The notes under the pieces are model-generated. The model searched no databases. It saw only the letters and a program-made list of their open reading frames with translations, and was not told the DNA's origin. Source: Oscillospiraceae bacterium (GTDB taxonomy: Bacteria > Bacillota > Clostridia > Oscillospirales > Ruminococcaceae). From it: a stretch of DNA of 44,729 nucleotides. Of the stretch, positions 8,018 through 15,971 are shown piece by piece. A program made the translations under genes and the position numbers. The DNA lies in assembly GCA_902779915.1 (NCBI GenBank), contig CACZDM010000007.1:1-44729 (forward strand). Reading direction: 5' to 3'. Position 1 is the stretch's first letter. Each line of letters opens with the position of its first letter.

Positions 8018-8461
8018 TCAAAGTTTTTTGAGTTCATTCATAAATTCTTCAACAGATGAAAATTCATAATAAACAGACGCAAATCTTATATATGCAACTA
8101 TGTCAATTTTTTTCAATTTTTTCATTGTTATTTCAGCAATTTTATTCGATGGAACTTCCTCCGCAAAAACACTCGCCAGCTCATTTTCAACCTCACAAAC
8201 AACGTTTTTTAATATATTCAAATCAACGCGCCTTTTTCCAAACGCAATGATTAACCGAGCAACCAGTTTATCCCTGTCAAACCTCTGCCGCGAACCATCT
8301 TTCTTCATAACCAAAATTGGAATTGACTCAACAGCCTCATATGTTGTGAACCTGCCCGAACATTTCAAGCATTGCCTTCTTCGACGGGTTGACCTTCCAT
8401 CAGACGTTGAGCGAGAATCTAAAACCCTGCTCTCCTTGCTTTTGCAATATGGACATAACAT
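8018..8461 (-). CDS. nrdR: Transcriptional repressor NrdR
   Basis: Nucleotide-sensing repressor of ribonucleotide reductase genes. The 147-residue protein has the N-terminal zinc ribbon (Cys3, Cys6, Cys31, Cys34) with the RSTRRRRQC stretch, followed by an ATP-cone (residues ~46-136, beginning VMKKDGSRQRFDRDKL) that binds ATP/dATP. Length and order are standard. ATG at 8461 is supported by GGGAG about 7 nt upstream. It lies downstream of glcK on the same strand, with a 126-nt gap containing a plausible promoter. No nrd gene is in the window, so its targets lie elsewhere. Confidence 0.97.
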   Translation of the reverse strand: MLCPYCKSKESRVLDSRSTSDGRSTRRRRQCLKCSGRFTTYEAVESIPILVMKKDGSRQRFDRDKLVARLIIAFGKRRVDLNILKNVVCEVENELASVFAEEVPSNKIAEITMKKLKKIDIVAYIRFASVYYEFSSVEEFMNELKKL

Positions 8462-8491
8462 AAAATACTCCCTGAGTGTCAAGATATTTTA

Positions 8492-8520
8492 AGTATATCT
8501 AATTTTTTTTAATATGTTAA
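8492..8520 (-). promoter_or_regulatory. Possible nrdR promoter
   Basis: On the minus strand TTAACA (8515-8520), 17 nt, TATACT (8492-8497), about 30 nt before the nrdR start codon. Confidence 0.45.
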
Positions 8521-8587
8521 ACTTTATTCTAATATTATATTTTCTAAAGAATTATCATATTTTAAATTAAATAACATATTGAAAACT

Positions 8588-9541
8588 TTACTGGAAATTA
8601 AACAGCATTGCAGCTCCAATCAATCCAGCGTCATTTCCCAACTTGGCCGATATAATTTTACAACGATTTCGAGAATGTCTCGCATAATCTTCTTTATCAA
8701 AAATCTCTTGAAGAGGCTCGATCAACAATTTCCCAACCATGCTGACCCCCCCTCCAACACACAAAACCTGAGGTTGAAATATATTGACAACATTAACAAG
8801 CCCTGCTGCAAGATCAGAAATAAACATTTCAACAACTTTTTTTGCGGCTTTGTCTCCTGAAACGGCGCAATCAAAAACATTTTTTGCGTTGATTTTGTGA
8901 TTTTTGTTATAAATATCCCACATTTTGCTGTCCCTAAATTCATCCATAACCTCCATAGCAGTCCTAATAATGCCTGTTGCAGATGCATAGGTTTCAAAAC
9001 AACCAACACGACCACAATTACAAGGCCGCCCGCCTTTTTTGAGCACAATGTGGCCAATTTCTCCGCCGTTAAAGTTAAAACCGTGATAAATCTTATTGTT
9101 CAGGATCACTCCCCCGCCAACGCCCGTTCCCAACGTTATGACGATAATGGTGTGGAATCCGCGGCCAGCTCCGCATATAAATTCTCCTAAAGCTGCAGCG
9201 TTTGCGTCATTGTCAATATAGACAGGCTTTTTCAACCTGCTTCCCAACATTTGTGCAATATGTACATTTCTATAGTTGAAATTACAAGAGTATTCAATAA
9301 TTTTCGACCTGGTGTTTATCGTCCCTGGAATGCCAACTCCTATGCTTTGTATGTCGTTCATTGTCAGGCCAGATTTTTTCAAAGTTCTATGAACAAGATT
9401 TGCTATGTCATCAGACAAAACTTTGGGGGATTTAGGTAAATTAGTTTTGCAACTGCACTTAGCGCGTATTTTAAAGTCCTCACCAACAACAGCCGAAACA
9501 ACATTTGTTCCTCCCAAATCAATTCCAACATAATATTTCAT
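8588..9541 (-). CDS. glcK: ROK-family glucokinase
   Basis: ATP-dependent sugar kinase, most likely glucose to glucose-6-phosphate, feeding glycolysis (pfkA is also in the window). The 317-residue protein starts with the phosphate-binding GIDLGGTN (6-13). It has the catalytic Asp in IDNDANAAALGE (~112), GTGVGGG (138-144), and the ROK zinc site EIGH (161-164) plus CNCGRVGC (174-181). No N-terminal helix-turn-helix is present, so it is a kinase rather than a ROK repressor. ATG at 9541 sits 8 nt from GGAGG; the in-frame TTG one codon upstream is less likely. Substrate specificity (glucose, fructose or mannose) cannot be read from these motifs. Confidence 0.92.
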   Translation of the reverse strand: MKYYVGIDLGGTNVVSAVVGEDFKIRAKCSCKTNLPKSPKVLSDDIANLVHRTLKKSGLTMNDIQSIGVGIPGTINTRSKIIEYSCNFNYRNVHIAQMLGSRLKKPVYIDNDANAAALGEFICGAGRGFHTIIVITLGTGVGGGVILNNKIYHGFNFNGGEIGHIVLKKGGRPCNCGRVGCFETYASATGIIRTAMEVMDEFRDSKMWDIYNKNHKINAKNVFDCAVSGDKAAKKVVEMFISDLAAGLVNVVNIFQPQVLCVGGGVSMVGKLLIEPLQEIFDKEDYARHSRNRCKIISAKLGNDAGLIGAAMLFNFQ

Positions 9542-9723
9542 CAAAATATCCTCCCAAGTAAAAAAACTAAAATCTAATTTTCTCCGCTCAAGTCAAATTT
9601 TTTCCACAAATTACCATGCAATTTCAACAAAATTATCTAGCTAAAACTGAATTTGTTTAGCAAAATTGCCTAAACTGTTTAAAAAGACAAAAATAAATGA
9701 CAACAGAAAGGGCAATTGTTAAA

Positions 9724-10503
9724 ATGCACAACAATAAAGTTAAAATCAGCGGAATCAACACTTCTAGTTTAAAAGTCCTGACTGAAAAAGAAAAAAAATC
9801 TCTGCTGTTAAAAATAAAAAACAATGATAACCCCACAAAAGCGAGAGAAAAGCTCATAAAAGGCAATCTAAAATTGGTCTTGAGCGTTGTTCAAAGATTT
9901 TCAACACGAGGAGAAAACATGGACGACCTATTCCAGGTTGGATGCATCGGCCTAATCAAGGCTATCGATCGGTTTGACACAACACAAAACGTCAGATTTT
10001 CAACATACGCCGTTCCCATGATCCAAGGCGAGTTGCGTCGATATCTTCGGGATTATTGCAGCGTTAAAGTTTCAAGATCCCTAAAAGACATAGCGTATAA
10101 AGCGATGAAAATTAAGGAAGCCTTTATAAATAAAAACAACCGCGAACCAACTTTTGAAGAAATAACCAAACAACTCAAAGAATCCAGAAAAAACATACTC
10201 ATGGCGCTAGAATCAGTTGTCGACCCTGTTTCGCTATATGAGCCAATATACTCCGACTCCCACGACACAATATATGTTATGGATCAAATCGGCAATCAAT
10301 CCAACGAACAAAGCTGGCTGAACGAAATGCTGATCAAAAAAGCCATCTCAGACCTAACAGAACGTGAAAAAAAGATACTGTCCTTGAGATTTATGGCTGG
10401 AAAGACGCAGGTTGAAGTCGCAAAAGAAATAGGAATCTCGCAGGCCCAAGTCAGCAGGCTCGAAAAAAACGCACTAAATTCAATAAAATCCCAAGTCAAC
10501 TAG
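9724..10503 (+). CDS. sigG: RNA polymerase sporulation sigma factor SigG
   Basis: Late forespore sigma factor. The 259-residue product is nearly the length of Bacillus SigG and follows it closely: a start like NNKVKISGINTSSLKVL, region 2 with DDLFQVGCIGLIKAIDRFD and FSTYAVPMIQGELRRYLRD, DPVSLYEPIYSD with IYVMDQI in the middle, and region 4 with GKTQVEVAKEIGISQAQVSRLE. These distinguish it from SigF and SigE. I chose ATG at 9724, 11 nt after AGAAAGGG, because it gives the family N-terminus; the in-frame ATG at 9697 has no binding site. Unlike in Bacillus, spoIIGA and sigE are not next to it. Its stop shares a CTAG tetramer with the stop of converging aconitase. Confidence 0.95.
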   Translation: MHNNKVKISGINTSSLKVLTEKEKKSLLLKIKNNDNPTKAREKLIKGNLKLVLSVVQRFSTRGENMDDLFQVGCIGLIKAIDRFDTTQNVRFSTYAVPMIQGELRRYLRDYCSVKVSRSLKDIAYKAMKIKEAFINKNNREPTFEEITKQLKESRKNILMALESVVDPVSLYEPIYSDSHDTIYVMDQIGNQSNEQSWLNEMLIKKAISDLTEREKKILSLRFMAGKTQVEVAKEIGISQAQVSRLEKNALNSIKSQVN

Positions 10504-12431
10504 AGAGTGCTTTTTAAATAATTCAACGACCCGCCAGCCAAGATAATGTCGCGATCTCTGCCACAAAGATTGTGTTTAACTTTTATTTTTATACCCAAAG
10601 TTTTATTCAGTAAAGAAATTTCACATCCTCTTTGAATGCAACTTCTCAAATCCAAAAACTCAAGCTCATCCCCTTGGTTTATGCTGTTATAGTCGTCAAA
10701 GTCAAAAAACGTTAGCGGCAATATGCCAGCATTTATTAAATTCGCTTCGTGTATTCTGGCAAAACTTTTTGCTATAACAACTTTAACTCCCAAATACAGC
10801 GGAACAAGCGCCGCATGCTCACGCGAAGACCCCTGCCCATAGTTCACTCCTCCAACTATCACGCCATTTCCTGCTTTTTTAGCGCGCTCCGGAAACGAAG
10901 GATCCAAAACTTCAAAACAAAACTGAGATAAATAAGGAATATTTGAACGATATGGCAAAATCTTCGAGCCAGCGGGCATAATATGATCTGTCGTTATGTT
11001 GTCATCAACCTTTAAAACAACCTTCGCTCTTAGGTCATCAGCAAGCTCATCCGAAACTGGGAAAGGTTTTATGTTTGGCCCTTTAAAAATCTCAAGCCTA
11101 GCAGATTCTTCAGGCTCTGCCGGCGGCTCAACCATGTTGTCATTAATTATGAAAAGTTCGGGCATCTTAAAGCCAGGCCCATCCCCCAACTCAACAGGAT
11201 TTGAAAGAACGCCTTTTATCGCAGAATACACAGCAACCTCGGGAGAAACCAAATATATTTTGGCGTCTTTAGTTCCGCTTCGGCCAAGAAAATTTCGGTT
11301 AAAAGTCCTGAGAGAAACACCGCAAGAATTAGGAGACTGCCCCATTCCTATACACGGACCGCATGCGCTTTCCAAAATTCTCGCCCCCGCATCAATCATA
11401 TCCGCAAGCATGCCGTTTCTTGCAATCATTGTCAAAACCTGCTTCGACCCCGGCGCTATCGACAGTGAAACATCGGGATGAACCTTCTTACCTTTGAGTA
11501 TATGCGCAACTTTCATCATGTCTGTTAGTGAAGAATTAGTGCACGAGCCTATACAAACCTGATCAACTTTTAAGCCGCTAACTTCGGAAACAAGCTTAAC
11601 ATTATCCGGAGAATGCGGGCAGGCAACCATTGGCTCAAGCGAACTCAAATCTATGTTGATAACATCATCGTAAACAGCGTCCAAATCCGCAAGCAGCGAA
11701 GTCCAGTCCTGCTCCCTGCCTTGCGCCTTCAAAAAGCCATATGTGATTTCGTCCGAAGGAAATATTGAAGTCGTTGCCCCTAATTCAGCCCCCATGTTTG
11801 TTATGGTTGCGCGTTCCGGAACGGACAAAGAAACGATCCCTTCTCCGCCATATTCAATTATCCTTCCAACGCCGCCTTTAACCGTCATAATCTGCAAAAC
11901 TTTTAATATTATGTCTTTAGCGCTGACCCACGAACCAAGCGACCCGGTTAAATTAACCCTGACAATTTCAGGCATTGTTATATAGTATGGTTTGCCAGCC
12001 ATAGCACACGCAACGTCAAATCCACCGGCGCCAAAAGCAAGCATTCCAATTCCACCTGCAGTTGGCGTGTGGCTGTCTGATCCAATCAAAGTTTTCCCCG
12101 GCTTGCCAAAGCGCTCTAGATGAACCTGATGGCAAATCCCATTTCCAGGTCGAGAAAAATATATTCCATACTTTTTAGCAACACTCGCGATATACTTGTG
12201 GTCGTCGGCATTCATAAAACCAGATTGCAGCGTGTTGTGATCAATATACGCAACACTTTTTTCAGTCCTAACCCGATCAACTCCAAGCGCCTCAAATTGC
12301 AAATATGCCATCGTCCCAGTTGCGTCCTGAGTCAAAGTTTGGTCTATTCTTAGGGCAATTTTCTCCCCTCGCTTCATTTCAGAAGAAACAATATGTTTCT
12401 TGATAATCTTCTCAGCTATCGTCAATCCCAC
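10500..12431 (-). CDS. acnA: Aconitate hydratase (short clostridial type)
   Basis: [4Fe-4S] enzyme isomerising citrate and isocitrate. The 643-residue protein has the three cluster cysteines, Cys297 (in CIGSCTNSS), Cys357 and Cys360 (in SACGPCIG), plus GSDSHTPTAGGIG near 118 and a C-terminal swivel domain with YGQGSSREHAAL. At 643 residues it is shorter than AcnA (~900) and matches the shorter form common in anaerobic Firmicutes. LeuC/homoaconitase-like proteins share these motifs but are split into two subunits, whereas here both domains are fused. GTG at 12431 is supported by GGAG 8 nt upstream. No citrate synthase or isocitrate dehydrogenase gene is adjacent. Confidence 0.93.
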   Translation of the reverse strand: MGLTIAEKIIKKHIVSSEMKRGEKIALRIDQTLTQDATGTMAYLQFEALGVDRVRTEKSVAYIDHNTLQSGFMNADDHKYIASVAKKYGIYFSRPGNGICHQVHLERFGKPGKTLIGSDSHTPTAGGIGMLAFGAGGFDVACAMAGKPYYITMPEIVRVNLTGSLGSWVSAKDIILKVLQIMTVKGGVGRIIEYGGEGIVSLSVPERATITNMGAELGATTSIFPSDEITYGFLKAQGREQDWTSLLADLDAVYDDVINIDLSSLEPMVACPHSPDNVKLVSEVSGLKVDQVCIGSCTNSSLTDMMKVAHILKGKKVHPDVSLSIAPGSKQVLTMIARNGMLADMIDAGARILESACGPCIGMGQSPNSCGVSLRTFNRNFLGRSGTKDAKIYLVSPEVAVYSAIKGVLSNPVELGDGPGFKMPELFIINDNMVEPPAEPEESARLEIFKGPNIKPFPVSDELADDLRAKVVLKVDDNITTDHIMPAGSKILPYRSNIPYLSQFCFEVLDPSFPERAKKAGNGVIVGGVNYGQGSSREHAALVPLYLGVKVVIAKSFARIHEANLINAGILPLTFFDFDDYNSINQGDELEFLDLRSCIQRGCEISLLNKTLGIKIKVKHNLCGRDRDIILAGGSLNYLKSTL

Positions 12432-12466
12432 AACAACATCTCCGATCTTAAAAACACTTGGAATAC

Positions 12467-12495
12467 ATTTTATATCATAAATTTAGTTATGTCAA
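12467..12495 (-). promoter_or_regulatory. Aconitase promoter
   Basis: On the minus strand TTGACA (12490-12495), 17 nt, TAAAAT (12467-12472), about 36 nt before the GTG start. Confidence 0.75.
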
Positions 12496-12585
12496 GTCAT
12501 ATTAACAATAAAAATCAAAAAAATTTATGAGTTTACAATTTATGGTGTTACATCAAGAAAAAATCACCAATTGTATTATAAAATT

Positions 12586-13031
12586 GGGTCATATTTGTCA
12601 CAATAACCCTCTCTTTCTAAAATATCAGACTTCTTTTTTTAAAACTCAACAAATTCCAATATGATTGATTCTGTTATAAAAAACAACGCAAAAATAAATC
12701 AAAGCGCCGCCGTCTCACAACCAACTGTAATATTAAATCTTTTCCAAGCCTCCGTCTTTTTGCGAAATCTCCTTAACGAGCGGTAGCAAAGCATCCGCAA
12801 GAATTGCCCTAATTCAAGGCATTTACCTACCACTTGTTATTGGCATTTTGAGAAAGTCTGGGCATTTTGAACTAGACTACATCGCATGGTTGATGGTGGG
12901 CTGACGGCGCTTAAACCGATTTGATCTTTGTTTTTTTAAGAATCTGCTTGAGGACGGCTTGATTTGAGGATTTTTTTAAAATTAAAGTCTGAATATTTGC
13001 AGCAAAAGGATTAATGTAACAAATATAACCC
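12586..13031. repeat. 446-bp fold-back element: two diverged copies of the dispersed repeat in inverted orientation
   Basis: The outer ends are GGGTCATATTTGT (12586-12598) and ACAAATATAACCC (13019-13031), inverted repeats with one mismatch. The left arm reads as a plus-orientation copy (AAAAACAACGCAAAAA, GCGCCGCCGTCTCACAACC, AACTGTAATATTAAA). The right arm, from CCTACCACTTG at 12826, reads as a minus-orientation copy (GACGGCGCTTAAACCGATTT, GAGGACGGCTTGATTTGAGG). It fills most of the 763-bp gap between the divergent aconitase and ytvI genes; the remainder (12432-12585, 13032-13194) holds the aconitase promoter and no gene. No transposase is present. Confidence 0.75.
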
Positions 13032-13194
13032 AAATCAACATTTCCTAAATTTTTAAAAAATTTTTGTTTTCGATCTTGTTTATTTGAATCCACCACCTCT
13101 TTTTTTACGTGGAATAATCTTTGAAATCTTATGTATATAATGAAGATGAATGAAATTTTTCATTGTTCGAAGTTAATTTTGAGGTGAGGCGCCA

Positions 13195-14289
13195 ATGAAG
13201 CGGGCAAAATTAGAAAGCAAAAAACAAACATTAATCTCTATAGCATATTTTTCCACAATTATTCTAATAGTTATTGTTGTTGTTAAATATATAATACCGT
13301 TTTTCATGCCATTTGTCATTGGATTTTCCATCGCCATTATTCTAAAGCCAATATCTAAAGCAATTTGCAAACAGAACAATACTAAATGTAGAATTTGTGG
13401 AACGCTGGTAATAATATTGACATATATATTAGCCACATTTTTACTTTTTTTTACTGGCAGCAAAATGGTCGAAGCAATTCAATTTTTTTGCAGTTCACCT
13501 AATAATGCATATGAAAATTATATTCTACCATTTATATCAAAAATCAACGAAATGACAATTTCTATAACATATCAGTTTTTTCCAAATTTAACGGATAAAA
13601 CAAGTGAAATATTAAATTTAATCACCAAAGGAATCAATCAAACCATATATTCCATGTCTGAGTCATTAATATTTTGGATCATTCACATTAGTATGAGTAT
13701 ACCTAATTTTTTAATCGGACTTATGTTTTCAATAATGTCATCCATATTTGTAAGCTCAGATTATGCAAACATTATGTCATTTTTAACAAAATTACTGCCA
13801 GAAAATAAAAGATCTTTGTTGTTTATGACAAAAATATATACGATTAACACTGTTTTAAAATATATAAAAGCTTATTTAATACTAATGTTTTTAACTTTTA
13901 TTGAATTAATCATTGGTTTTTCGATAATAGGCATAAAAAACCCAATAGGCATAGCCGCCCTAACCTCCCTTTGCGACACAATTCCCCTAATCGGATCTGG
14001 AATTGTCATTTTACCGTGGTGTTTAATATCCTTTGCAACCGGGAATTTACAACTTGCCGCAGGGTTAATAATACTAAATATAATAATAAGCGTTGTCAGA
14101 AGTTTTCTAGAACCAAAAATCCTGGGAAAACAACTGGGACTTCATCCTCTAGCCACATTGATGTTGATATATATTGGAATCAAATTATTCGGTATCCTGG
14201 GTATGATTTTTCTTCCAATGGCAACTCAAATATTCATATTATTGTATAAATCACAACACCAATCAACAAATGCCATATCTTCAAAATAA
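13195..14289 (+). CDS. ytvI: AI-2E family transporter, YtvI-like sporulation membrane protein
   Basis: Polytopic membrane protein of the AI-2E (UPF0118) family. The 364-residue length, about seven or eight hydrophobic segments and CDTIPLIGSGIVILPW around residue 261 match the sporulation protein YtvI rather than generic AI-2E exporters. Later segments include EPKILGKQLGLHPLATLM (~304), a family hallmark. Its substrate is unknown, and Bacillus YtvI is expressed in the mother cell. ATG at 13195 follows GAGGTGAG. TATAAT at 13136-13141 lacks a good -35, which would fit an alternative sigma factor, but I could not identify a clear SigE promoter. Confidence 0.85.
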   Translation: MKRAKLESKKQTLISIAYFSTIILIVIVVVKYIIPFFMPFVIGFSIAIILKPISKAICKQNNTKCRICGTLVIILTYILATFLLFFTGSKMVEAIQFFCSSPNNAYENYILPFISKINEMTISITYQFFPNLTDKTSEILNLITKGINQTIYSMSESLIFWIIHISMSIPNFLIGLMFSIMSSIFVSSDYANIMSFLTKLLPENKRSLLFMTKIYTINTVLKYIKAYLILMFLTFIELIIGFSIIGIKNPIGIAALTSLCDTIPLIGSGIVILPWCLISFATGNLQLAAGLIILNIIISVVRSFLEPKILGKQLGLHPLATLMLIYIGIKLFGILGMIFLPMATQIFILLYKSQHQSTNAISSK

Positions 14290-14356
14290 TATATACTGCA
14301 GTAAAAAATAATCAGGCATTTTTAAAAATAGTCATAAAATAAATTTAAATTTGCAC

Positions 14357-14385
14357 TTGACATAAACAAACAAATGCTGTATAAT
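14357..14385 (+). promoter_or_regulatory. Consensus promoter of the small secreted protein gene
   Basis: TTGACA (14357-14362), 17 nt, TATAAT (14380-14385): a perfect vegetative consensus at both boxes, about 60 nt before the ATG at 14448. Confidence 0.9.
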
Positions 14386-14447
14386 CGTGTCTGTGTGTAT
14401 GTGTCGTCATTCATTTTTGATATTTTTCGACAGGAGTTTTTTAAGTT

Positions 14448-14900
14448 ATGTTTATGAGTTTTAAAAAATTTATTTCTGCTTTTATGTCCGTTTTATGCGT
14501 TGGGATTGCTTTTGCTGGTCAAGCTGATGCTGCTAAGAGTGCTTATTCAAGCGATGCGCGTGTCGTGGCTGAAGTTGAAAAATTTAACAAAGAAAAGTTG
14601 CATAGGTTGCAAAAATATATTGAGCAGATAGGGCCCAAGAGTCCGATAACCAATGATTTAAAAGTTTTATATAATAAATTGAATGATTTGGTCGTCTCAG
14701 ACATAAAACTCGCTCTGGAGCTAAACGAGCCATACAATTGCGATTTTCCCTCGTCAAAAATTGGACATCAACTGGGTCGACTATTTGGATTTTTAGACAT
14801 AATAAACCGAGAATACACTCAGGACACTTTCACTGCCGAGATGCGTTCTTTTTCAATAATTAAATTTTTAATTAGAAGCGTGGATCAAATCGGTGTCTAA
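14448..14900 (+). CDS. Small secreted protein of unknown function
   Basis: A 150-residue protein I do not recognise. It begins with a typical signal peptide: MFMSFKK, hydrophobic core FISAFMSVLCVGIAFAG, and a probable signal peptidase I site after ADA (about residue 28). The mature part (~120 residues) is mostly charged and helical, with no cell-wall anchor, lipobox or known catalytic motif. It has a single cysteine after cleavage, in PYNCDFPSS. ATG at 14448 follows AGGAG by 11 nt; the ATG two codons later is possible. It sits alone behind a perfect-consensus promoter, so high expression is expected. A strong hairpin follows the stop codon. Confidence 0.8.
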   Translation: MFMSFKKFISAFMSVLCVGIAFAGQADAAKSAYSSDARVVAEVEKFNKEKLHRLQKYIEQIGPKSPITNDLKVLYNKLNDLVVSDIKLALELNEPYNCDFPSSKIGHQLGRLFGFLDIINREYTQDTFTAEMRSFSIIKFLIRSVDQIGV

Positions 14901-14912
14901 AATATTGGAACA

Positions 14913-14947
14913 GGGTGAGTGGCGCACGCCCTAAATCTACTCACCCC
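14913..14947 (+). other. Hairpin after the secreted-protein gene
   Basis: GGGTGAGT (14913-14920) pairs perfectly with ACTCACCC (14939-14946). The 18-nt loop contains a smaller GGC-GCAC-GCC hairpin. No T-run follows (CTTCCCCAC), so it is not a normal intrinsic terminator; it may protect the mRNA 3' end or be part of a larger structured RNA. Confidence 0.6.
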
Positions 14948-14971
14948 TTCCCCACAGATTCTGCGTATATA

Positions 14972-15085
14972 TAGCAACGCCAGCGGGATTATGATATGGC
15001 TATTCATGGCATTTACCCTAGTTTATTTTTTGGAATATTTTAGATAGATGCACCATATCTTTCAGTCCGGCGGAAATCGTTGCTA
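14972..15085. other. ~114-nt nested inverted repeat (candidate structured RNA)
   Basis: TAGCAACG (14972-14979) pairs with CGTTGCTA (15078-15085). Inside, GC.GGA (14983-14988) pairs with TCC.GC (15066-15071), GATATGG (14993-14999) with CCATATC (15053-15059), and CTAT (15000-15003) with ATAG (15044-15047). Internal loops separate the stems, as in a structured RNA rather than a simple palindrome. It lies in the 360-bp gap before the Fe-S scaffold gene; 15086-15260 is AT-rich with no other feature I can support. I recognise no known riboswitch class. Confidence 0.5.
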
Positions 15086-15260
15086 CAACTATAATATGTT
15101 TATGAATTAGAATTTGCTAAATTTAAATTATTACGTTTTGTATATGTATCTTGCTATTTTTGAGTATATTTTTAATTTTTTGTATTAAATTATCATATAC
15201 AGATTAAATTATATATAAATTAACAGTTTTTAAATTATTCAACTTGAAGGGAGTTCCTTT

Positions 15261-15950
15261 ATGAATTATTCACACGAAGTGGAAAATATGTGTGTTGTTA
15301 GAAAGGGGCCATGCAACGGCCCTGCGCCAATTCCTGAAGAAGGAAAGTGGGTTAAAGCATATCAAATATCAGATATATCAGGATTTTCTCATGGAGTTGG
15401 ATGGTGCGCTCCGCAGCAAGGCGCGTGTAAATTAACTTTAAACGTCAAAAACGGGATAATTGAAGAAGCTTTGGTTGAGACGATTGGCTGTTCAGGCATG
15501 ACGCACTCTGCTGCTATGGCGGGGGAAATTTTGCCAGGAAAAACCTTGCTCGAAGCCCTAAACACCGATTTGGTTTGCGATGCCATAAACGTCGCCATGC
15601 GAGAAATATTTAAGCAACTAGCGTATGGGAGAACACAAACTGCGTTTTCAGAAGGTGGGTTGCCAGTTGGTGCTGCCCTTGAGGATCTTGGCAAGGGCTT
15701 GAGATCTCAAGTTGGAACAATTTTTGGGACCAAATGCAAAGGTGTTCGATATCTAGAAATGACTGAGGGTTATATACTGGAGATTGGCTTGAAAAATGAT
15801 CAACCTATTGGATATAAATTCGTTCGTGTTGGAAAAATGCTTGAAGACATTCGAAGCGGAATTGACCCCAAACAGGCCTATGAACAAAATATATCGACAT
15901 ATGGGCGCTATGATGAAGCCGAAAAATATATAGACCCGCGAAATCAATGA
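15261..15950 (+). CDS. NifU/IscU-like iron-sulfur cluster scaffold protein
   Basis: A 229-residue protein whose central part resembles the NifU N-terminal (IscU-type) domain: HGVGWCAPQQGACKLTL with Cys49 and Cys56, ALVETIGCSGMTHSAAMAGEI with Cys77, and DLVCDAINVA with Cys106. IscU-type scaffolds use three such cysteines to assemble Fe-S clusters. The N- and C-terminal extensions (Cys11, Cys18, Cys159) go beyond classical IscU, so this is a specialised branch found in anaerobic Firmicutes. ATG at 15261 follows GAAGGGAG. It is followed after 21 nt by the GGGtGRT gene and is almost certainly co-transcribed with it. Scaffold activity is inferred from cysteine spacing. Confidence 0.82.
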   Translation: MNYSHEVENMCVVRKGPCNGPAPIPEEGKWVKAYQISDISGFSHGVGWCAPQQGACKLTLNVKNGIIEEALVETIGCSGMTHSAAMAGEILPGKTLLEALNTDLVCDAINVAMREIFKQLAYGRTQTAFSEGGLPVGAALEDLGKGLRSQVGTIFGTKCKGVRYLEMTEGYILEIGLKNDQPIGYKFVRVGKMLEDIRSGIDPKQAYEQNISTYGRYDEAEKYIDPRNQ

Positions 15951-15971
15951 TCAAAGAAGGAGCTTGAGGTT

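Noticed and set aside
8100-8492. 130-codon plus-strand ORF over nrdR
   Set aside because: Antisense to NrdR, whose zinc ribbon and ATP-cone are intact in the other strand.
12911-13096. 61-codon minus-strand ORF in the fold-back element
   Set aside because: It lies in the repeat and is not preserved in the other copies, so it is a chance reading frame.
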